Source: an uncultured Ruminococcus sp.
GTDB lineage: Bacteria; Bacillota; Clostridia; Oscillospirales; CAG-272
Assembly (NCBI GenBank): GCA_902766115.1
Contig: CACXCL010000239.1
Location: 1-5,024, forward strand
Direction of reading: 5' to 3'
Length of the DNA stretch: 5,024 nt
Position 1 is the stretch's first letter; the number at the start of each line of letters is the position of its first letter. Positions 1-5,024 of this stretch are shown in pieces. A model generated the notes under the pieces. That model ran no database searches, had not been told where the DNA came from, and saw only the letters and a list, made by a program, of their open reading frames with translations. The position numbers and the translations under genes were made by a program.

Positions 1-11
1 ACGGTAGTGAA

Positions 12-32
12 TGACAGTCCGGTGGACTGTCA
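12..32. repeat. Perfect 9-bp inverted repeat (hairpin) in the intergenic region
   Basis: TGACAGTCC (12-20) and GGACTGTCA (24-32) are exact reverse complements around a 3-base loop. Neither strand has a T-tract after it, so it is not a standard terminator. It lies inside the predicted leftward transcript from the promoter at 98-126. From memory, short conceptual peptides read from sequence like this (DSPVDCQSRR on plus, SDSPPDCHSLP on minus) recur in hypothetical proteins of gut Clostridia. That would suggest a dispersed intergenic repeat, but I could not verify it. Confidence 0.6.
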
Positions 33-97
33 GAGCCGGCGCGTGACCGAGCCGCAGCGAGACCTGCCAATTCCATCATACCGGCGTGTCACGGTGT

Positions 98-126
98 ATT
101 CTATCACAGCCGCCCGGAATTGTCAA
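98..126 (-). promoter_or_regulatory. Strong sigma-A-type promoter firing leftward off the window
   Basis: On the minus strand a consensus -35 TTGACA (121-126) lies exactly 17 bases from a -10 TAGAAT (98-103), which is preceded by TG-A and so forms an extended -10. A second TTGACA (127-132) sits immediately upstream in tandem and overlaps the terminator U-tract. The predicted start of transcription is about 90-92. No gene is complete between there and the left edge, so the promoter serves a gene or small RNA beyond the window. Confidence 0.75.
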
Positions 127-130
127 TGTC

Positions 131-168
131 AAAAAGCAAAAAACGTGCCCGACTTATCGCCGGGCACG
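131..168 (-). terminator. Intrinsic (Rho-independent) terminator of the exporter operon
   Basis: Six bases after the stop of the last gene, the minus strand has a perfect 8-bp GC-rich stem CGTGCCCG/CGGGCACG (arms 161-168 and 144-151) with a 9-base loop. It is followed by a broken U-tract of six T, GC, then five T (143 down to 131). On the plus strand the stem is followed by A residues, so it should work only leftward. Confidence 0.93.
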
Positions 169-174
169 AAAAAC

Positions 175-1323
175 TCAGACTTTTTCCGTCAATCTGGCGT
201 GGAGGAAGCTCAGCGCGCCGCAGACGGCGGCGTAGAGCAGCATCCACAGAAGATAGATCGGGTCGTGGATCGACGTCAAGTAGTAGTATACGGGAGTCAG
301 CATCCGGATCGGCTTCAGACCGCTTATCGTGAAAAATATCGGACTCACGGCTATGAGAGCCACGATAAGCACCGGAGTCACCGCGCTGAGCCGTCCCACT
401 GTCCCGCAGATCCGCCGGATCAGCACGCAGAACGCCGACGCCGCCAGAGCGTACGCCGCCAGGGACGCGATCTCCCGCAAAAGATTCGTTCCAACTCCGC
501 CGATATAGAGCGAGATCAGCACCACCGCGGAAATACTGGTGACTCCGGAGAGCTGATACCCCGCTTCCAGTATCGGTCTCTTTTGCCGGGTGATCCGGTA
601 GAACGTCCGGTTGTCGCCGTCCTGAATGTAGTACATCCCCACGGCGAGACCGCAGAGCACGATCATGACCGCCAGCAGTCCTCTCAGCGGCACGAGAAGG
701 TAGTTCATATCGTTCTCCTTCGCCGCGCTGGAACCGGACGAATATTCAAAATCGAATATTTCGTCGGCGCCGTAGGAGTCGGCGAAGAATCCGTTGAGCT
801 CCTCGTCTGTCAGATCGTCGTTGAGGACGATGTTCTCACGCACGTACTCCTTCATCGCCTCGCGGAGCAGATAAGGCGAGAGGGCGCCGGACAGCTTTTC
901 TCTTGCCAGCATGAGGGCCGTCGACTCCTCGCGTTCCACGATGGATACGCACGTTATCCCGGTGTCGTATCCTTTTGCGAATCGGTACATGGCTCCGCCG
1001 AGATTCTTTTCGATGATCCACGCGGCGTCGGCGGATCCGTAAGTCACAAGTCTCATGGCCTCAGCGCGGGAGGAGCAGTCGGTATACCCTATGATGGAGG
1101 AGCCGTCCTTCACCCGGCTGATGATATCCGTCGTCACGGGGTCCGTGGGGTCCTCGAGATACAGCGCGACGTTCACCACCCCCTCGGACCTTGACGCCAC
1201 GACGGACAGTCCGATCACGAGAAGAGGCACGCACAGGAGCAGAACGATAAAACTTGTTTTTTTGTAAAGACGCTTTTTAAGAAGCGCGAACCACAGGCAA
1301 AACCGTTTGAATCTGTAAACCAC
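175..1323 (-). CDS. ABC-2-type transporter permease, second subunit
   Basis: This 382-residue membrane protein is the last gene of the operon and a divergent counterpart of the permease before it. It shows TM1 at about 23-43, an extracytoplasmic domain of about 160 residues (44-207), and five further hydrophobic segments near 208-232, 258-278, 285-302, 313-335 and 356-376. The segment SGLKPIRMLTPVYYYLTSIH (334-353) before the last helix is the equivalent of the ABC-2 C-terminal signature. In the outer domain ADAAWIIEKNLGGAM (98-112) matches in position AYVKIPEGYMEDAI of the first permease. The start is a GTG at 1323: AGGAGGT (1331-1337) sits seven bases upstream. An in-frame GTG at 1332 overlaps that site and cannot be used with it. 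The product most likely forms a heterodimer with the first permease. A terminator begins six bases after its TGA. The substrate cannot be inferred. Confidence 0.9.
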   Translation of the reverse strand: MVYRFKRFCLWFALLKKRLYKKTSFIVLLLCVPLLVIGLSVVASRSEGVVNVALYLEDPTDPVTTDIISRVKDGSSIIGYTDCSSRAEAMRLVTYGSADAAWIIEKNLGGAMYRFAKGYDTGITCVSIVEREESTALMLAREKLSGALSPYLLREAMKEYVRENIVLNDDLTDEELNGFFADSYGADEIFDFEYSSGSSAAKENDMNYLLVPLRGLLAVMIVLCGLAVGMYYIQDGDNRTFYRITRQKRPILEAGYQLSGVTSISAVVLISLYIGGVGTNLLREIASLAAYALAASAFCVLIRRICGTVGRLSAVTPVLIVALIAVSPIFFTISGLKPIRMLTPVYYYLTSIHDPIYLLWMLLYAAVCGALSFLHARLTEKV

Positions 1324-1330
1324 GGCGCGC

Positions 1331-1337
1331 ACCTCCT
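1331..1337 (-). promoter_or_regulatory. Ribosome binding site of the second permease, overlapping the upstream TAG
   Basis: AGGAGGT on the minus strand lies seven bases before the GTG at 1323, and its first two bases are the last two of the TAG stop (1336-1338) of the first permease. The arrangement fixes the GTG at 1323 as the start and makes coupled reinitiation likely. Confidence 0.85.
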
Positions 1338-2580
1338 ATTCGCTCTTGATCCGTATCCTGCGGACAGCCGCGGACAGGATCAGGAAGAGGGCGAAGTATC
1401 CGAGCAGGATCAGCGTGCTGCCGAGCGGCGGTTTCCCGTCGACGGTCCCGCTCAGGTAAAGCCGCGCCGCACCCGCAGGGAGGAAGGATGTGACTTTCTG
1501 CACTGCCTCGGGGAAGAAGTACGCGGGATAGAGACATCCGGAGACGTACCCGAGCCCGACGGCGCAGAGGAACTGGACCAGAACGCCGTTGACCACGCCG
1601 TTCACCACCTCGTAGAGGAAGAACTGCATGGCGGAGATGGCGAGGATCGGGAGCAGAAGCCCGAAAATGACGCTTGCGGGGCTTTTCAGAACGGCGGAGA
1701 TCGCCTCCGGAAGCGCCGCTCCGGTGAGGCGCAGAACGAGAAGCGCTGCCGACGAGAGCAGGACCAGAGTCGCCGCCATGAACGTAAAATACGCGAAATA
1801 TTCCGATACGACCTGCGTTTTCGGTCCTACTCCCTTGGTGTACAGGACCCGGGACATGGCGTCGTCCTTGACGGACAGGATCATACAGCACGTGATCCCC
1901 CACAGAAGCAGGAACAGCACGAGTATCCCGCAGACCAGAGCGGACTCCTCCGACGAGGATCCCGATACGCCGACCTCTTCTATTTCATACAGATCCGAAC
2001 GCCTTATTATGGTGTCGATCAGGGAGTACGATCCCTCTCTCGCAAGCGTGTGGATGTCCACCTCGTCCGCTCCCTCTGTGAAGGCGACTTCCTCAACGGC
2101 GTGGAGCGCCCTCTGAGCGTCGAATATCAGAGCGGAGATTGCCTTCATCAGCTCGATGGTGATCTTCGTGTCGAACCCCACCGTTCCGCCCGAGGTGACG
2201 TAGGTGATCTTCCCCACGTCGCCGTTAATGGCGTCTTCCATGTATCCTTCGGGGATCTTCACGTACGCCACGAGACCTCCCGCGTTGAACTCATCCCTCG
2301 CCTCATCCTCGGTGAGCGGTACGAATTCCACGGAGTATTGCGTCACGTCCGTCTGCTGGACGGCGGAGATTCCGTACTGCAGGTGCTTGTTGCTGGTATC
2401 TCCGGTGATGCCGATTCTCATGATCTTCTTCTGATCAGATGTCCTGTCGTCGCGGATCATCTTGCCCAGAGCAAGGCCTGCGGCGGAGCAGAGGACCATC
2501 GACATGATCAGCACGAAGGGAAACAGCCGGAAGAAACGCTTCAGCTGAAGGGCGGCATATACGATTTTCTTCCTGTTCAT
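1336..2580 (-). CDS. ABC-2-type transporter permease, first subunit
   Basis: This 414-residue integral membrane protein has the ABC2_membrane_3 / YhgE-like layout: TM1 at about 19-39, an extracytoplasmic domain of about 170 residues (40-213), then five hydrophobic segments near 214-235, 261-283, 302-323, 330-352 and 388-407. The outer domain carries the pattern usual in this family, GLVAYVKIPEGYMEDAINGD (102-121). The stretch from SGCLYPAYFFPE (347-358) to SFLPAGAARLYLSG (365-378), before the last helix, matches the ABC-2 permease C-terminal signature. The start is the ATG at 2580, which overlaps the ATPase TGA by four bases and so suggests translational coupling; the upstream site is weak (GGTGAGAAG, 2584-2592). 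The frame stays open 25 codons further upstream, but those lie inside the ATPase gene and give an arginine-rich shadow sequence. It should pair with the downstream permease and the ATPase. The substrate is unknown; a NatB-like role is an alternative. Confidence 0.92.
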   Translation of the reverse strand: MNRKKIVYAALQLKRFFRLFPFVLIMSMVLCSAAGLALGKMIRDDRTSDQKKIMRIGITGDTSNKHLQYGISAVQQTDVTQYSVEFVPLTEDEARDEFNAGGLVAYVKIPEGYMEDAINGDVGKITYVTSGGTVGFDTKITIELMKAISALIFDAQRALHAVEEVAFTEGADEVDIHTLAREGSYSLIDTIIRRSDLYEIEEVGVSGSSSEESALVCGILVLFLLLWGITCCMILSVKDDAMSRVLYTKGVGPKTQVVSEYFAYFTFMAATLVLLSSAALLVLRLTGAALPEAISAVLKSPASVIFGLLLPILAISAMQFFLYEVVNGVVNGVLVQFLCAVGLGYVSGCLYPAYFFPEAVQKVTSFLPAGAARLYLSGTVDGKPPLGSTLILLGYFALFLILSAAVRRIRIKSE

Positions 2581-3245
2581 AGGCTTCTCACCAGATTGTC
2601 TATGTCGCCGTCGTATTCGTACTCTCCGATCAGACCGTCCTTTATCAAAAACCACTTGTCGCAGGCGGAAAGCTCCATCTCGTCGTGGGAGGTCAGGATC
2701 ACCAGCCCCCCTCTCTTCTTGTACGTCTCAACGTAGGAAATGATGCTCCCCTTGCATCCGAGGTCCAGCGCGGCGCAGGGCTCGTCCATCAAAAGGACGG
2801 GAGGAAGAGCGGATATGGCGCAACCGATGGACAGCCGCTTTTTCATGCCGCCGGACATCCTCTTCACCGGGACTTTCAGGAAGTCTCCGATCCCGAGCAT
2901 GGCGAGGACGCCTCCGTCAAGCTCTTCCTTCATTCTCTTATCGGAGTACCAGAGCCTGAGATTGTCCTTCGCGGTGAGCTCCTCCAGAAGCGGGGTGCCC
3001 TGAGGCACGTACCCCACGTTCCGCCTGTGCCACTCGACGGTCCCGAACAGGTCGTGACCGTCAAGTATCATCGACCCGCCGTCCGGTTTCAGCACGCCTG
3101 CCAGGATGGACAGAAGGGTGGATTTGCCGCACCCGTTCCCTCCGAGGATCCCGACGCAGGTGCCGCCCTCGGCGCAGAACGAGACGTCCTTCAGGACCTG
3201 TTCCTTTCCGAAGGCTTTTTTGATGTTTTTGATTTCAAGCAGCAT
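2577..3245 (-). CDS. ABC transporter ATP-binding protein (ABC-2 exporter type)
   Basis: This 222-residue cytoplasmic ATPase would power the two permeases encoded downstream. All core motifs are visible: Walker A GGNGCGKST (35-43), Q-loop Gln82 (YVPQGTP), signature MSGGMKKRL (130-138), Walker B VLLMDEP with Asp154 and Glu155, D-loop AALD (158-161), and the switch His187 in LTSHDEME. The signature has Met in place of the final Gln of LSGGQ, a common variant in ABC-2-type ATPases. The length fits a single nucleotide-binding domain with almost no C-terminal extension, so a homodimer is expected. The ATG at 3245 is preferred over GTG codons at 3257 and 3254, because GGTGGTGAT (3250-3258), a near match to GGAGGTGAT, is well spaced for it and the protein then begins MLLEIKNIKKAFG as usual in the family. 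The TGA overlaps the next ATG (ATGA). Drug, lipid, peptide or sodium (NatA-like) export are all possible. Confidence 0.95.
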   Translation of the reverse strand: MLLEIKNIKKAFGKEQVLKDVSFCAEGGTCVGILGGNGCGKSTLLSILAGVLKPDGGSMILDGHDLFGTVEWHRRNVGYVPQGTPLLEELTAKDNLRLWYSDKRMKEELDGGVLAMLGIGDFLKVPVKRMSGGMKKRLSIGCAISALPPVLLMDEPCAALDLGCKGSIISYVETYKKRGGLVILTSHDEMELSACDKWFLIKDGLIGEYEYDGDIDNLVRSL

Positions 3246-3249
3246 TTTT

Positions 3250-3258
3250 ATCACCACC
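3250..3258 (-). promoter_or_regulatory. Ribosome binding site of the ATPase, overlapping the upstream stop codon
   Basis: GGTGGTGAT on the minus strand differs by one base from GGAGGTGAT, the extended complement of the 16S rRNA tail. It is followed by AAAA and the ATG at 3245. It contains the TGA of the preceding gene (3251-3253), so ribosomes ending there are placed directly on the next start. It decides against the GTG codons at 3257 and 3254. Confidence 0.75.
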
Positions 3259-4906
3259 CAACCGTCTGAATGATCAGATCTATCAGATCCTCGGATAAAC
3301 CTGTTTCCGTCAGTTTTTCTCCGATGGCGTCGGCGTCGGCTTTGTCAAGCCATTTTCTGAAATCGTCAAAGCTTTCGATAATCACCGCGCCGTCCCCGTC
3401 GATGAAGCCGGGCTTCTCAAACGCTGTTCCTGTCATGACCGCGGAGATCCTGATGAAATCGGCGCCTCCGATGAGGGGCGCGATCTCGGCTCGGATTTTG
3501 TCGGGATCGGTATATACGCCGATCTTCAGCGAGAAGTTGTTAGTGATCAGCGACGGAAGCGACGACGTGTCGAACGGGAGCAGGGAATAAAGCCTTTCGG
3601 TGGGGGACAGCAGGAACTCCCCGTTCAGAGTCCCGTTTTTGAGACCGTCGCGGTCAAGTTCCGTCACGTCGACGGAGACGAGCGCGCCTTCCTGCCCGCC
3701 GTAAATTTTGAACGAGCCTGAAAGAGCGCCGTTCCTTGTGGTCCCGTTCCCGTCGGCGATCAGCGCGCCTTTATATCTTGCCTCAAAGCCGAAATCGGTG
3801 CGCCGCTCGGCAAACCCTACGGAAAGCAGCGTTTTGCCCTCGTACCGTATCTCTCTCCCGATGATATCGCCGTACTTATCGACGTAATCGGTCAGTCCGA
3901 ACACTTTTTCGTTATCGTCCGGGTACTTTTCGGCCTCTTTTTCACACTCTGCCGCCATCTCGTCGATCTTTGCGAGAAATACGCCGTACAGCTCCTCTCC
4001 GGAGATCGCGGTCCCGCCCTTCTCCGCCGTGAGAGAGTACTCAGTGGCGTATTCGTCAAGGAACGAGCGGATAAGGGACGCTGTGGTCCCGTCTTCTTTC
4101 AGTTTGCGCAGCAGGGAAGCGAGCGCCCTGTACATCTCTGCCCGGGTCGCCTCCGCGGTGAGGACCGTGCATCTCTGCCTGACCTCGCCGATCTCAAGCT
4201 TGCCCCCTTTTTTCGAGAACGAACCGAACTCCGAGATAACGGAGTCGAGATACTTTTCGGTCAGCCCGTCCACGGTCCCGGCGTCGAGCCGTCCCGCGAG
4301 AGACGCCGCGATGGGCAGCACGGGACTTATGAAGGTGAGTTTGTCTGACAGGTCCAGCGACGCGGGGCGACCGGGGATCTCCGGCGACGAGAACAGCATC
4401 TCCTTCGTTCTGAGGGACAGCGAGACGTCGCCGCCTCCCGCCTGAACGTCGTTTACAAATAGAGCGGCGTTCACCAGCAGATCGTCCCGCTCCCGGGCGG
4501 CAGAGCATTTTATCTCTGCGCTGTCAAAGGACGACAGATCCGCGCCGAGCGCGGCGGAGACCAGCGATTTTGCCATTTCATTGGCGGTGATCCTTATCTC
4601 CGCCGATCCTTCACCGCCTTCGTCGTTCAGGGCGGACGCCGCGCCCGAGAAGAGCTTCACCAGAGAATCGGCCTTGCCGGACAGGTCGCGCCTCTCAACG
4701 GAAGCGAAATAATCCTTCGGAGACGAGAACGTCCGGCTGAAAAACTCGTTCACAACGCGCCTGTTCAGGGCGTAGAACACCGATCCCGCGATGATGAGGA
4801 TCACAAGGCACGTTATCACGGCGCGGAGCACCGGATGTTTTTTGTTCGTGTCCTCGAAATACGGGACGATCATATCGCCTCCCGCGCCGGTTTTTTCTTT
4901 ATCCAT
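3251..4906 (-). CDS. Membrane-anchored extracytoplasmic protein of unknown function, first gene of ABC-2 exporter operon
   Basis: This is a 551-residue protein. I cannot name its family with confidence; the pattern SPKDYFASVE (62-71) just after the anchor resembles uncharacterised single-pass Clostridia proteins I recall. In order: a short polar N-terminus (1-24), one hydrophobic segment at about 27-47 (VITCLVILIIAGSVFYAL) with no lipobox or signal-peptidase site, then about 500 residues that should face outward. That part alternates helical stretches (75-93, 257-284, 303-328, 513-550) with beta-like strands around 350-465, including two similar segments, NGALSGSF (392-399) and NGTLNGEF (424-431). 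I see no catalytic motif. The ATG at 4906 is chosen because AAGGAGA (4911-4917) lies just upstream. An in-frame ATG at 4957 would add 17 residues but sits at the predicted transcription start with no room for a ribosome binding site. The TGA is five bases before the ATPase start. Role as a partner or substrate-binding component of the exporter is inference. Confidence 0.85.
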   Translation of the reverse strand: MDKEKTGAGGDMIVPYFEDTNKKHPVLRAVITCLVILIIAGSVFYALNRRVVNEFFSRTFSSPKDYFASVERRDLSGKADSLVKLFSGAASALNDEGGEGSAEIRITANEMAKSLVSAALGADLSSFDSAEIKCSAARERDDLLVNAALFVNDVQAGGGDVSLSLRTKEMLFSSPEIPGRPASLDLSDKLTFISPVLPIAASLAGRLDAGTVDGLTEKYLDSVISEFGSFSKKGGKLEIGEVRQRCTVLTAEATRAEMYRALASLLRKLKEDGTTASLIRSFLDEYATEYSLTAEKGGTAISGEELYGVFLAKIDEMAAECEKEAEKYPDDNEKVFGLTDYVDKYGDIIGREIRYEGKTLLSVGFAERRTDFGFEARYKGALIADGNGTTRNGALSGSFKIYGGQEGALVSVDVTELDRDGLKNGTLNGEFLLSPTERLYSLLPFDTSSLPSLITNNFSLKIGVYTDPDKIRAEIAPLIGGADFIRISAVMTGTAFEKPGFIDGDGAVIIESFDDFRKWLDKADADAIGEKLTETGLSEDLIDLIIQTVGW

Positions 4907-4910
4907 CGAT

Positions 4911-4917
4911 TCTCCTT
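4911..4917 (-). promoter_or_regulatory. Ribosome binding site that decides the start of the first gene
   Basis: AAGGAGA on the minus strand ends four bases before the ATG at 4906. It supports that start over the in-frame ATG at 4957, which falls at the predicted transcription start. Confidence 0.8.
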
Positions 4918-4963
4918 CCCGCCGTGTGAACGGCAAAAAAGATACACACTCTCTCATTATAGG

Positions 4964-4992
4964 ATTTTATCATATATCGCGTCGTTTTTCAA
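4964..4992 (-). promoter_or_regulatory. Sigma-A-type promoter of the operon
   Basis: On the minus strand a -35 TTGAAA (4987-4992) is separated by exactly 17 bases from a -10 TAAAAT (4964-4969) that is preceded by TG-A, making an extended -10. Transcription would start near 4956-4958, giving a leader of about 50 bases before the ATG at 4906. A second perfect -10-like hexamer TATAAT lies at 4956-4961, but I see no -35 17 bases upstream of it. This is a pattern-based prediction. Confidence 0.75.
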
Positions 4993-5024
4993 TAGAGATT
5001 TTGAGGAAGAAAGGGCGCCTCCGG

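Noticed and set aside
2..79. Possible small minus-strand gene starting at ATG 79 and running off the edge
   Set aside because: There is no ribosome binding site upstream, the frame crosses a perfect palindrome, and the composition looks like a translated repeat. It is mentioned under the intergenic transcript but not called as a gene.
130..134. DNA-strand symmetry of the terminator suggesting bidirectional function
   Set aside because: On the plus strand the stem is followed by A residues instead of T, so rightward termination is not supported, and no plus-strand gene ends there.
7..1194. Long open plus-strand frame of 395 codons
   Set aside because: It lies antisense to the well-supported second permease and runs into the intergenic hairpin. 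Its translation is rich in Arg, His and Gln with no recognisable domain, as expected from the opposite strand of a GC-rich gene.
1277..1903. Minus-strand frame of 208 codons overlapping the end of the first permease
   Set aside because: It is out of frame with the permease and rich in Arg and Pro. The ABC-2 C-terminal signature lies in the other frame, so this is a shadow and not a frameshifted piece.
2050..2736. Plus-strand frame of 228 codons across the permease/ATPase junction
   Set aside because: It is antisense to two genes with clear family motifs, has low-complexity shadow composition, and shows no ribosome binding site or domain.
4921..4934. Small hairpin in the operon leader (GCCGT/ACGGC with a 4-base loop), considered as an attenuator
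   Set aside because: The stem is only 5 bp, and on the transcript the U-tract comes before it, not after. No alternative pairing partner was seen, so there is no support for attenuation or a riboswitch.
4907..4957. N-terminal extension of the first gene from the ATG at 4957
   Set aside because: That ATG falls at the predicted transcription start and has no upstream ribosome binding site, whereas the ATG at 4906 has AAGGAGA at the proper distance.

Overview
The window reads as a GC-rich chromosomal fragment of a Gram-positive anaerobe, most likely a gut Clostridia lineage (Oscillospiraceae-like). This rests on strong AGGAGG-type ribosome binding sites, a GTG start, sigma-A-type promoters with 17-base spacers, and the style of the membrane proteins. 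The taxonomic guess is inference.

Almost the whole window is one four-gene operon on the minus strand, transcribed right to left. It starts at a good sigma-A promoter (about 4964-4992) and ends at an intrinsic terminator (131-168). In transcription order it encodes: (1) a 551-residue protein with one N-terminal membrane anchor and a large extracytoplasmic domain that I cannot assign to a characterised family; (2) a 222-residue ABC ATPase with all core motifs; (3) a 414-residue ABC-2-type permease with a large domain between TM1 and TM2; (4) a 382-residue second permease of the same architecture but divergent sequence. Stop and start signals touch or overlap at every junction (5-base gap, 4-base ATGA overlap, and a ribosome binding site built over the preceding stop codon), so the four products are probably made together. 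The simplest model is an ABC-2 exporter with a permease heterodimer, an ATPase pair and a dedicated surface-exposed partner. The substrate cannot be read from the sequence.

The left 174 bases are non-coding and dense in signals. The terminator U-tract runs directly into a tandem TTGACA repeat, followed after 17 bases by an extended -10 (TGA-TAGAAT). This makes a leftward promoter firing off the window edge. Its predicted transcript enters a sequence with a perfect 9-bp inverted repeat (12-32), which looks like part of a dispersed intergenic repeat or the structured leader of the next gene.

The long plus-strand reading frames lie antisense to these four genes and look like GC-driven shadows. 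I see no tRNA, rRNA, CRISPR array, transposase or phage gene.
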